In this document: piece by piece, positions 33,614 through 43,447 of the stretch
Layout: the number at the start of each line of letters is the position of its first letter
Numbering within the stretch: the first letter of the stretch is position 1
NCBI GenBank assembly: GCA_018136815.1
Contig: CM030937.1
Coordinates: forward strand, 1,626,679 to 1,690,678
DNA from: Isochrysis galbana
Lineage: Eukaryota > Haptophyta > Isochrysidales > Isochrysidaceae
Direction: 5' to 3'
DNA: 64,000 nucleotides
Program-made: the position numbers and the translations under genes
Notes under the pieces: generated by a model
What the model was told of the DNA's origin: nothing
Database searches by the model: none
The model's input: the letters and a program-made list of their open reading frames with translations, nothing else

Positions 33614-34000
33614 GTGATTACTTGTAACTATGGGCACGGCGCGATGTGCATCGGCCACCCCGCGGGGGCGCCGTGCGTGCGCATAGAAACTTTTTCCCCT
33701 AAGGCCCACATTAACGTAAAGTAGCCGTATACGAGATGTTTCGTTGCGCAGCACGTGTGATTACTTGCAATCATTGTGCACGCCGTGCGTATGCGCATCG
33801 GCTCCCCCCTCGCGAGGGCGCCGTGCGTGCGCATAGAAACTTTTTCCCCTAAGGCCCACATTAACGTAAAGTAGCCATATACGAGATGTTTCGTTTGCGC
33901 AGCACGTGTGATTACTTGCAATCATTGTGCACGCCGTGCGTATGCACATCGGCTCCCCCCCCGCGGGGGCGCCGTGCGTGCGCATAGCAACTTCCAGGAA
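33614..34000 (+). repeat. Tandem repeat, about 150-bp unit, 2.6 copies
   Basis: Units begin GTGATTACTTG at 33614, 33757 and 33908 (periods 143 and 151 bp). Each holds ATCGGC(T)CCCCCC, GCGGGGGCGCCGTGCGTGCG and CCCACATTAACGTAAAGTAG. Part of the unit, GGGCGCCGTGCGTG, also occurs once at 40030. Confidence 0.85.
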
Positions 34001-35174
34001 GGTGCACGCCGTGCGTTCACTCTTTCCGCGGGGGGACTCTGGACGCAGAGGCGGTCGGGAACCGTGGGGGCACCCCATGGGACCGGGGAAAATATTACCG
34101 TATACTGCGAAAACACTAACGTAAACAGCCGATAGGTCTTGGGGTCTCTCCCCTCCCCCCGGGTCCCCTCCCCCGGGTCCCCTCCTCCCCCTCTCATCGA
34201 CCTACCAGAGAGAGACGGCTCCTACTGCCTGCCTCCCTCCTCCCTCCTCGCTCACCCTCCAGCTCTCTCCTCGCCCTCGTCTTCCTCACGATGGTGGCGA
34301 CTCGGCGCGCATCGGTACGGTCCTCCGTCCTCTCCTCTCGTGCTCCTGCTCGCTGGTTTCGTTCGACTCGCTCGGCACAGCCACCTGTCGACTGGACGCC
34401 GAGCGCAAGCGCTGCTCGCACGACTCGTTCCTCTTCCTGCTCCAAGGGCGCGGCGGAGGAGGCGGAGCCTGTTCGCGTTCCTGATGCCGAGGAGGAGGCC
34501 CTTTCCCCGACCGATGAGGCCACCACCACCACCACCGACGAGGACTCCGGGCCTGTGGGAGGAGAAGAGGAGAACGAGGACTGTGCGTCGGACGCTCCAG
34601 GTCTTCTTGTTCCCATCGCGCGGGTTGCGGATGTCGAGGAGCCAGCCGAGTCGATGGAGGAGGTCGAGATTGGTTGAATTGTACTCTGTAGAAGTCGCCT
34701 ATTATGTGTCTCCACGCTATCAGGTAGAGGGCTTTAAGGCTGTCGGGTGTCGGTGTGTTCGGGTACGCGAACAGTCTGTCTTTTATCTTCTGGGTTGTCG
34801 ATCTGTCGCTCGCGGGGGTGAACCCCGCCACGGCCTCTATGGTTTGGAAAATCCGGACCGTGGAGGAGCATCTGGCTAGGTGTGTCGAGTCCTCGCGGTG
34901 TTTTCCGCAGAGTCTACACTTTGTGGTGGTTGCCGACGCGAACCGGCTCCGTGTGCCCAGCCTTCTGTGGGTGATGTGTTTGAAGTGGGGGTGTTTGTCC
35001 GTGTGTTTTAGCAGGGGGTGGGTATAGAGTTGTGCCACGTGTTTCCATTCGTCGTGTGTCATTCCGAGCTTCCGCGTCCACGTTTCGCGCGCCGGCTGTG
35101 GCTTGGCGCAAGGGTCGCTTTTTGCTTTTTATGAGCTCGCGCGTTATGTCTGACACGGTGACTTGGTCTAGCTG

Positions 35175-36300
35175 TAGGGCGGTCAAACAGGGTTTTTTTA
35201 TCAGGGGTAAAAAAATGACCATCTCACGGTTAAGGAAATTTCAGAATTTTTTCCGTTAGAAAGTTCCCAATACACCCAACTAACACATATCCGGGCCCCA
35301 TTGGGACCCAGACCTCCCCCTTGGGCCCCCACAACAAAACGTAAGCAAATATTGACGAAAGACGCTAAAGTCGGAAAGGGCCCCTGTCTCAGCTGCCCAC
35401 CGGATGTTGATGGACGCCGCGTCGGCTCCGCGGTCTACGGCTCTACTTGACTTCTACGTCAAGTATTGCCAAGACCTTGGTGTGCTTCTTCGCTCCGCGA
35501 GCTCCGCGTGCCCGGAGTGCTTTCGTTGCGCCGTCGCGCGTCATCAACAGCATAAAACTTTTCTAATGCCATCTGCCAAGGCCACCACCCAGCGGCAGAA
35601 AATGATTTCTGCTCTGGGTGGTGGGTTCCCGCGAGATGCGCTATGAGGCGCTCTGGCAGGATCTTGGTCTTTCCTGCCCGCCGCAGCGTAGAGCGCCACG
35701 ACAAGGCCCGTCCTGAGGCCACCCGCGGGTCTCGCCTCATCGATCAATGCCAGATCTGGCACTGTCCGAGAGAGGATGGCCGCGTAGGCAGCCTCAACGC
35801 GCAGGCTCGTCAGCCACGCGTGGACGGCCGCGTTGGTGAGCTGGTCCTGGTTCTCGATGCCGAGTTCGAGAGAAGGCGAATCCTGCGAGGGGCGGGTCGG
35901 GATGGTCGGGGCGGGGTCTGTGGTAGCCAGGGTAGCCGCGTGCGCGCGCTGTGAGGAGCTGGGTGGGCTGCGCGGGCAATGATGCCAGAGGGTCAGGGGG
36001 TGGTCGGACTGTCGGCAGCCCGACACGGCGCTGCATCGGGCGGGAATCAAATGCCGAATGTAGCTTAGATATAAAGGAACCGATCCCCCCGCGGGCGCGA
36101 CCGCCCATTCTTTACGGGTAGAGCGTGAGCGCGCGTGACGGAGGGGGAGAGAGGGGGGGCGAATCGCACCATTTCTTGGCGAAGATTTTCGTAGCGTCAG
36201 GTAGCCCCCCCGGGAGGTTTTTTAGTGGGCATCGCGCCACGGTCAAAAAATGCAGCCCAACCCTTACTAGTCGTTAAAAAGCCCCTGTTTGACCGCCCTA
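35175..36300. mobile_element. hAT-like element (18-bp TIR TAGGGCGGTCAAACAGGG)
   Basis: TAGGGCGGTCAAACAGGG at 35175-35192 is mirrored exactly at 36283-36300. CTAGCTG at 35168-35174 is duplicated at 36301-36307. The TAGGG...TCAAA end and 7-8 bp duplication fit hAT superfamily elements. There is no transposase; the 1,126-bp interior holds a minus-strand transcription-unit-like block (TATA box near 36071, then ORFs) that is partly copied at 48178-48400. Insertion split the retroelement frame. Confidence 0.8.
35544..36108 (-). CDS. Unknown ORFs carried inside the hAT-like element
   Basis: Two overlapping minus-strand frames: one from ATG 36050 (168 aa, containing LGIENQDQLTNAAVHAWLTS and LRVEAAYAAILSRTVPDLAL) and one starting at ATG 36024. 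The first looks protein-like in its middle part. A TTTATATC element lies about 20-45 bases upstream, and the same promoter block recurs at 48178-48300. No family recognised; it may be a captured gene fragment. Confidence 0.25.
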
Positions 36301-36490
36301 CTAGCTGTGTTTTCCCGTCAAGCGTGTATTCGTCCGCTAGGGGGTATTCTAGGTGTTTCGGGCCTTTCAGCCCGTCTTCCCACGTGGCGGGGGCGTGGTA
36401 TTGCACCTCCTCGCCCGGCTCCGCCACCTCGGTGGTGTCTGTTGTTTCACCTAGGTAGTTAGTGTTTGTGAATAGCCATATATTGTTCAT

Positions 36491-37474
36491 TTTAGTTGCC
36501 CCGTCGCTCTCTCGTCGGCATTCTCTTCCTTGTTCGGTCTGTTAGCAGGTCCCTGTGCGTTCCGTGATAAATAAAGATACGGTAAGTGTGGAGAGTGTTG
36601 ATGTGAGTGTGGTGCCGTGTCGTCAGTCCGTCGGACTCTATTAGACTCTATCCGTTCTGTCGTCTGTCGTTCTTCGTCCGTCGCTCTCGTTCTCGTTCTC
36701 GTTCCCGTTCTCGTCCCTCGTTCTCAACACTCCATTAGTACCAAGCCTCTCTCTCCCTCACCCTCAGCCTCAGCGCCTCAGCCTATCTATCCATCTCCAA
36801 TCGCCCAGCCATGTCCGCCCCGTCCTCGCGCTCGCGCTCGCCCAAGCCCGTCCTCCCGCCTTCCTCTGCTGGGGAGGTGGTCCAGCCCGTCATTCTATCA
36901 CTCTCCGCCGTTCCCGCCGCGCCTACCCCTACCGCCGATCGTTTCCCTTCCGTCTCCTCGCATATCGAGCCCCAGTGCCCCAGTCCCCAGTGGTCATGCT
37001 CGATCCGTCATTTGTTTGCCGCAAACCGCTGTTTATTGAGAGGGAACACGCGATTTTCTCCTTTTGCAGGACGGCCGCAATATAACCTCGACAGAGCCCC
37101 GACACTGTTGGGGAGGGGGGCTGTTGGCTGTTGGGGCCGTCTGTCTGTTGCGCGGCCTGCGAAAACAGAAAACTCTCTGACCTCTGATGATAGGGTCCCT
37201 AGATGGGAAATACGGTGTTGGGGCCTGCAAATACAGCCAAATACATATGTATTTGGCCTCCGGCCAAATACATTTCAAATACATTCGAGGCCTACAACCC
37301 AGGACGCGCTTCAAATACAGCCAAATACATATGTATTTGGCCTCTGGCCAAATACGGTGAATACGTATTTCCCATCTAGGATAGGGTCGCTCTTGGATAG
37401 CGGGTGAAGTAGCGGTTATACTACAAATCGCGCGACCTGCGGGCCTGCGGGGGGAAGGGGCTGCAGTGGGGCCG
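36491..37474. other. Intergenic with palindromic 37-kb repeat
   Basis: No gene confidently seen. Between 37200 and 37380 the sequence CCAAATACATATGTATTTGG occurs twice (37237 and 37321 areas) with CCTCCGGCCAAATAC, bounded by TAGATGGGAAATACG and its reverse, CGTATTTCCCATCTA. This is a small foldback element of about 185 bp. A frame at 36811-37060 (MSAPSSRSRSPKPVLPPSSA) is low complexity. Confidence 0.5.
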
Positions 37475-39304
37475 ATGGCGGCGGAGTGCCAGCTGTTCCA
37501 CCAGCCCGAGGTGTTGACGCAGCCCGAGAGCTATGGGCGGCCGTTGGTGGGCGAGCGGATCATGTCGCTCTACGGCCTACCCAACGCCTCGTCTGCCCGG
37601 CCTATCGAGGGCAACTGCTCCGATACGAGAGGGTGGGCGTACAAGCTCTCGTACGCAGAATGCCGCTTGCCACCGCTCTGGTGCGAGATGGCAGCATCGC
37701 AGGCGGCGGGAGCGCACCCGACGTTCGGTGGCATGTTGCCCTGTTCGCTCACCACCAATTGCATGCATGGGCTCCGCAAGACAGCCTTCTATCACGGCCA
37801 CAGCAGGAAGCACGCGATTCACCACTGCCTGCGCAACAAGCGCATCGCAATGGTTGGAGATTCCACCATGCAGGAGATCATGACCGAGCTGGCGCTGTAC
37901 CTTGCTGACGACGTGCCGTCATTCAAATCCGCATTCATCTCGCCCGGGTAAGACCTCCTTTAGTCACAGTGCAACACGAATGTGTACGTTTTGGGGTGGG
38001 TCGTATTGTTCTAATGTACTCGGGCACCCCCAGACTGTATGCACACCGTCTCCACTCTGTCCGTCATCAATTTCCTCGCACGGCTCACCGCAAAAGGCCT
38101 GGAGGAAATCAAGCTCTGAGCAGCGTCTACTGCTGTCAATAGGTACAAGTTCAAGTGGAATATGGCGTGCACCCGCATCGAGGCTGGCCCCATCACAGCC
38201 ATCTTTTGGCCGAATCAGCGGAACTGGACATTCCAGGATGTGCGGCTCAACCTGACAGTCAGCTTTGTTCACGGCGGCGCCCTGTTTCTACGCGACCACA
38301 TGGGGCTGCAGACGCTGACGCACCCTGCCTTCGAACCCGAACTTGAACGGCTTGGCCTAGCCGCCAGCACCCCTGCCCATCTGCGGCCGGACTTGGCTGT
38401 CTTTGGCACCTCATTCCACGACGACACACAACTTGGTGGGGCGTGTGGCGAGCAGTCAAGGCGCGAGTGCAGCTGCACCTCGCAGCCCGCTGGCAACGCT
38501 GTGGATGCACATTGGCCAGGCAATCTCTCTTGGGCGGAGCGCTTTCAGCGCTACCAATATCACGCGCGCAGGGCAGCTCAGCTGATAGCGCGTGTCCAAG
38601 CTAGCGGGACTCGGGTCACCCACATGTCGCTATTCCCACGTATCGCATCCAGAGTGCGGCAGGATTACTTGCGGGCGGTCGCTGACGGAGCTGTGCTTGC
38701 AGAGCTACGCGCCGTCGACTTCTTCCAGTCCGGCGGTCGTTACATTGACCAATGGCCCATATATAAGGCTTACTTTGACGTCGCTCAGCAAGGGCGCGCC
38801 AATTTTGGACCCAGCTCTCTGCACAACTCACAGCTGTCGATCCGGGACAATATGCTGACGGCTGACCTCTCCTTCATGCGCCTCACACTCCTATTAAACG
38901 CCTGGTGCAACGAATCGCCGATTGGCGCGTCGCCGTGCGGCGTTGGCTCCTTGTTTCTCCCACAAGCGCAATACGTGTCCGCCTTGAACCCCACGTGCAG
39001 TTGTGGCGCATTCGGCATGAGTATACTTCCTCCCCGCTTCTGCTCGCCCGGCGACGAGGTGCATACCACGATAAAGCCCCATATGGGCCCCTCGCCGAAG
39101 CACGCACTACAGTTTGAAAGTTGGATCGACTCAGCGCTGCCAAGTGACACTGGTGGCCCAAACTCGACGATCGCATTACGAGCCGCCGCTATCCAACGCG
39201 GCAGCCTGCTCAACCCGGACTGGCCTGGGCGCACGCCGCCCTATGGCGGAGGACGCCCTTGGTTTGTTCCCGAAGGTGGCATTGACTTCACACGTGATTC
39301 TTGA
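37475..39304 (+). CDS. PC-esterase/TBL-like GDS protein, two exons
   Basis: join(37475..37947, 38143..39304), 544 aa. Intron 37948-38142 runs GTAAGACC...TCAATAG and is in phase (GG^G, then YKFKWNMACTR). The block LRNKRIAMVGDSTMQEIMTE (Ser130 in GDS) is the nucleophile motif of the PC-esterase/trichome-birefringence-like and related acyl-esterase families; a distal GxxD...H pair in the C-terminal half is not clearly assignable (candidate ...DEVHTTIKPH at about 480). Cys-rich and with several NxS/T sites, so probably extracellular or lumenal, but no signal peptide follows the chosen start. A leader exon upstream is likely, or M at 37466 is used. Family members O-acetylate or de-acetylate cell-surface polysaccharides; here the substrate is unknown. 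Confidence 0.65.
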
Positions 39305-39935
39305 CTAAGGTGGGAACATTGACGTTGAGCGTCCAACGCGTGGCGAAGCGCGAGTCGTTGTACTACAACAATCGTCGACCATTAGCCTAAATCGATTAGG
39401 CTCCGCTTCGAGGTATAGCGGCCTCACGCCCCACGCTAGCGAGTCCCAGCATCGAAGAGAGGACAAACTACTCATCGACTTATTGATTTTTCAAACCCCA
39501 CTACCGACACCAAGATTACATTGAACAAAAGTGTAGAAATAAACATCTAAAGATTCAGGGCCTAACGCCTACTAGGAGCCCGGTATCTACTACCTCTCCA
39601 TCGATATCGCCCCTACTTCCTTCGCGCCGGTTCCTCCCCTTCCCCTCTTCTTTTCTTTTTCTTTGGTTTCCGGGGTCCGGCCTAGGTGCGCTACCTTGGG
39701 CCCGGTTCAGATAGTGAGGTCAGGGCAGGCCTATTGGTCACGTCCTTTCGAAGTTTTGGAGCTTGTTGGTGAGTGCTTCTTGCGGTCGTGTAGCTGTGCG
39801 TGTGTTGGTGGTCCAGTGGCACGATCTCTATGCCGCATGTTCCCGTTGGTGTTTAAGCGCGCAGGCAAGAATGCGTGCTTACAGAGATGTGCCTTACATT
39901 GATTAATCTCGATTGATGTTACCTGACGTCGTGTA
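39305..39935. other. Intergenic
   Basis: No gene or repeat recognised apart from AT-rich sequence at 39480-39560. Confidence 0.5.
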
Positions 39936-40040
39936 AGTGTCGTTCCGTCAATTGTGGGGCATCAGTCGAATTGAGCGATCAAATGTCCATAGTTATGTAC
40001 AACAATATTTTAAAATTCAAGGAAAGGCTAGGGCGCCGTG
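39936..40040 (+). repeat. Second copy of the 33453-33545 repeat
   Basis: GTGTCGTTCCGTCAATTGTG and GAGTCGAATTGAGCGATCAA-type sequence followed at 40030 by GGGCGCCGTGCGTGGGCATA, as in the 33.4-34.0 kb repeat array. Confidence 0.7.
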
Positions 40041-40099
40041 CGTGGGCATAACAACTTTTTTCTCTGCTCACGGGACTTGCTTTGCACCAGTGTGCACGC

Positions 40100-40455
40100 C
40101 TCCATTGCCTTCCCCGCCTCCGCCCTCTCCACCGCCGTCACCCCCTCCATTACCTTCTCCGCCTCCGCCCCCTCCGTCGCCGTCTTCCCCCCCATTGCCT
40201 TCTCCGCCTCCGCCCTCTCCGCCGCCCTCACACCCTCCGTTGCCTTCTCCGCCTCCGCCCTCTCCACCGCCGTCATCCGCCCTCCATTGCCTTGGCATTG
40301 GCAGCCTCCGCCCTCTCCGCCGCCGTCACCCCCTCCATTGTCCATTGCCTTCTCCGCCTCCGCCTTCTCCGCCGCCGTCTTCCCCTCCATTGCCTTCCTC
40401 GCCTCCGCCCTCTCCACCGCCGTCACCCCCTCCATTGCCTTCTCCGCCTCCGCCC
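40100..40455 (+). repeat. CTCCGCC minisatellite encoding Pro/Ser-rich repeats
   Basis: About 36-bp units of the type CTTCTCCGCCTCCGCCCTC with TCCACCGCCGTCACC variants. One plus frame (39937-40554) stays open across it, reading PPLPSPPPPSPPP as in hydroxyproline-rich cell-wall proteins. No signal peptide or flanking domain supports a gene, so it is listed as a repeat. Confidence 0.75.
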
Positions 40456-40504
40456 TGCCTAGTCACAACAACAGCATCAGATACACATACAAGCATACAA
40501 GCGG

Positions 40505-41407
40505 TAAGGCGTGGAATTACCCCCCAGGGCCCCTATCTAGATACAAGTGAATAGCGCAAAATTCTATCTAGCTAGATATAGATATAGATATTGGCCCAAG
40601 CCATCTAGCTAGATATAGATACTCCATTTTTCGGCCTAGATAGTGTAGATATCTAGATATCTAGACATCCAGGACTTCTACTACGACTATATATATATGT
40701 AGTACTATAAATACACCTTTCTAGAATGTCTTTCTTCTTTTTTTCTTCCACGCCGCTCCCCCTCCCCCCTCGCCCCTCGCCCCCTTCCCCCCCCCTTGTT
40801 TGTACGCGCCGCTGTTCGCTCGCCTGCTGCCCTCGTTGGCTCGAGGCGTGAGGAGGAGGAGGAGGGCCTCGCTGCCGCTGCCGCCTGTTGTTGGCATGAG
40901 CCCCCCTACCTACCCATCTTCCCATCTTTCTCCTCTTTCGCCCGCGCCCGGGTCATCGCTTCGGCTACGCTCTTGGGAGTGGAACGCATGTTCTCGAAAG
41001 CAGGCAAGTTCCATGATGACTTGAATAAAGCATCTCAAAGTCAGAGTGATGAAACACTGGAGACTGGAGCATGCGCTTTTGGCCGCAGTCAACTATGATT
41101 GATTGTGTGAGTAAGATTAGTGAGGAGCCCTTGTGTAATCGTGATCGTCTCACAGTCCACTGACCGCCGGTGCCTGCTGTCAGCTGTAAGTAAGCCCGTC
41201 CGCGCTCGACGGACTGTAAGCAGCTAAAGAGGCCCGCTCGCTGCCCGCTATTCACTAGATATACAGATACTAGATATCTAGATATTGGCGATTGCCATCT
41301 AGCTAGATATAGATAGTCGCCGGCTCTATCTAACTAGATATAGATAGTGAAAATCGGGGGTGGATAACTAGATAGCTAGATATCTGGCTATCTAGTTCCA
41401 CGCCTTA
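40505..41407. mobile_element. Internally deleted hAT element with 8-bp target duplication
   Basis: TAAGGCGTGGAA at 40505-40516 is mirrored by TTCCACGCCTTA at 41396-41407, and ACAAGCGG is duplicated outside (40497-40504 and 41408-41415). The subterminal 150 bp on both sides are AT-rich with many CTAGATAT/ATCTAGC palindromes, as expected for transposase-binding repeats. The 903-bp interior keeps the remains of the transposase C-terminus. Confidence 0.88.
40952..41098 (+). pseudogene. hAT transposase C-terminal dimerisation-region remnant
   Basis: The plus frame reads VIASATLLGVERMFSKAGKF then HDDLNKASQSQSDETLETG before a stop at 41098. The 'ERMFSKAGKFhdDL' stretch corresponds to the conserved 'SERxFSxAG' helix of the hAT C-terminal dimerisation domain. 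The RNase-H-like core is absent, so the copy is non-autonomous. Confidence 0.6.
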
Positions 41408-41725
41408 ACAAGCGGCGCCCAGGACATGGACATAGATGTAGGTAGGGTGAGGAAAGCTCCCAGGGCCCCCTTCCCCTTTCTTTCTTCTTTCATAACCACC
41501 ACACTAGAAAAACTAGCCCTGACACGCAGTGCAGGAAGGAGGTCTGTGTACTAAAACTGAATAATATGATTAGCTAGTCATTATATCACAATACTATTAT
41601 TACACTACCATATTATAACATTAGTTTCCTTATATGAGGACCTGATATTAGGTCCTGATATGAGGTGTAAGGTCGCCGAGACCTGACGACCCGACACCTG
41701 ACGGAGCAACTGGGGTGAGCGGGCA
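41408..41725. other. Intergenic
   Basis: No gene. AT-rich from 41560 to 41640. Confidence 0.5.
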
Positions 41726-42236
41726 CTAGAACGGCCTCGTGGCGCCCCTGGTCGCGGGTCGAAGTATTGCACTCACGGTTCGTCTTGGGGGCGTGCGAAT
41801 CTGGAAGGGCCCGCCCGTGCCCGTGAAGTGCAAACCGCAATAGATGCACTGCTTGCGCTTTGTGTCGCGGGCCCTTCCTGATTCCTCGTCCACTGTCGAC
41901 CACTCAATCAAGGGCTGTGCCCTCGAGCTGGTCGAGCGGGCGGCGTCCCCAAGCCTCCGACGCGTCGCTTGCCGGACAATCGTCGTCCGTCTCGGTGACT
42001 GCATTGCGTACGGCGTCGACATTCCCGCCCTCGCCGGCGCCCTCGCAATCCTCCTCGTCGGAGAGGTGGTGGGAACGACGCGCCAGCATGGCGAGCTGCG
42101 AGGGCGTGGGTGGCGGGTGCCGCTCTGCCGCTTCCCCCCTGCCTCTCTCTCGAACTCTCGAAAAACTCTTACTTTTCTTTTTGAGATGGTGGGTTTTGTT
42201 TTGGCCACCCTCCACGAATACGAATAGCTGATATAA
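41726..42236 (-). pseudogene. Possible hAT transposase N-terminal fragment with BED-like zinc finger
   Basis: Reading leftward: one frame gives RRSHHLSDEEDCEGAGEGGN and DDDCPASDASEAWG, the next frame STVDEESGRARDTKRKQCIY then CGLHFTGTGGP. The KRKQCIYCGLHF pattern resembles the first Cys pair of a BED finger, which opens many hAT transposases; the second His/Cys pair is not seen. A GTGAGTG donor-like site follows at about 41773. Frames are broken. It is only 0.4 kb from the hAT relic at 40505-41407 and could be its displaced 5' half. Confidence 0.35.
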
Positions 42237-43447
42237 TAAGTGATTTGCCAAATTAGAGCCAATACTAATATAAGGCGCTAATATGTACTGATGCCCCAAC
42301 ACTGCTCCTCTCCTCCTCTCCTCTCTCCTCCTCTCGCCTCTCGCCCCTCGCCCCTCGCCCCTCAACCCTCAACCCTCAACCCTCAACCCCCCCCCCCCCC
42401 CTCCCCCCCCCGCGCCCCGCCGCGCCCCCCGCCCCCGCCCCCGCCCCCCCACCGCGCCTCGCCTTTACCCAAATTTCGTGCACATTTTTGTTGTTGAGCG
42501 AGCCCAAATTTTGCAAAACATTTCGCGAAAACCTGGCCGGGGCCAAAGGGCAGAGCTCAGGGGGGGGGGGGCAGACATAGGGGCCCGGGCGGCAGGACGA
42601 CAGACGACGGGGCGATAGCCTACATGTGAAACACAGTCAAACTTCGAAATAAAACAGCGGCAAAAACAGTATGCAGTATGTTTTTTGCCGTCGAAAAAAA
42701 CAGAGAAAAACAGTGTAAAAAAACAAATGTGGCCGGGTAGGGGGGCCGCCCGAAATAAAACAGCGAAAAACATATGCTTTGGGCCTCCGACCTCCGAAAA
42801 AAAACACTGTTCCTGTGTTTCACATGTAGGGGCGATAGCGATAGCGATAGCCGAAGGACCCCTTTTATTTTTGATTTTTGGTGTCCCCCCCCCCAGTACT
42901 GTTTTTCGGACTGTTTTTCACTGTTTTTGTACAAAGGCCCAAAACAGACTGTTTTTACTGTTTTTGGAGCCCCCTCCACTGTTTTTCCCATCTAGGCCCC
43001 CGAGAGCTATTTGGGGGGCGTTGGCTCCTGGGGGGTAACGGGGTAACTAACTTGGTAACTTGGTAACATGTACACAGCTTGTCAGCCGAACTCTAGAAGT
43101 TAAACTTTGGGTTGGCGGGTGAGGGAGGTACGCTCTCCCCAGTCGCCCGCGCGCGGGAAGAGCTCTCCTCGCAGCGCTCTCTCTCTCTCTCTCTCATCTC
43201 TCTCTCACTCCCTCCTCCCTCCCTCATCTCCGGTCTTTTAACACCTCCTTCTCATCTTTTCTACTCTCTCTATCTCTCCCTCTGGCTCGCTCGCTTACAC
43301 CCCGCCCCCCTCGCGCTCGCGCCCGCCCCCTCCCTGTCGCTTGATTCGACCCCCCCCACTCGTCTCCTGGAACCCCCCATCCGCCGCTTCCCTCCCGTCC
43401 CTATCTCCATCTGCCTCCGCCCCCTTCTCCCCCCCACCCGCTTCCCG
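42237..43447. other. C-rich tract and GTTTTT/AAAAAC repeat cluster
   Basis: 42357-42390 has five AACCCTC/CAACCCT telomere-like units (CCCTCAA variants), then C runs to 42450. 42640-42990 carries many AAAACAGTG/CACTGTTTTT pieces, including TGTGAAACACAG and TGTTTCACATGTAGG in opposite orientations (42625 and 42815), related to the MITE at 47260-47763. 43140-43440 is the CT-rich leader of the next gene. Confidence 0.5.

Larger units (their letters stand above)
34286..36490 (-). pseudogene. 3' part of a non-LTR retroelement ORF (zinc-knuckle end), frameshifted and interrupted
   Basis: Reading leftward from about 36490: NNIWLFTNTNYLGETTDTTE ... EYTLDGKTQ, then a 1.1-kb hAT-like insertion (35175-36300), then LDQVTVSDITRELIKSKKRP, a frameshift near 35060-35110, then MTHDEWKHVAQLYTHPLLKH and CRLCGKHREDSTHLARC. 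The C-x2-C-x7-H-x4-C knuckle after a 'kK..P' block is typical of the tail of reverse-transcriptase ORFs (zf-RVT). No RT catalytic core is present in the window, so this is a 5'-truncated copy, as is common for LINE-like elements. Codons beyond about 34600 become low-complexity. Dead by frameshift and insertion. Confidence 0.6.

Noticed and set aside
34271-34677. Plus-strand acidic frame (128 codons)
   Set aside because: It is antisense to the retroelement tail and low in complexity; no family features.
39937-40554. 205-codon Pro/Ser-rich frame resembling a cell-wall protein
   Set aside because: No signal peptide or folded domain, and it follows the minisatellite period and runs into a transposon end.
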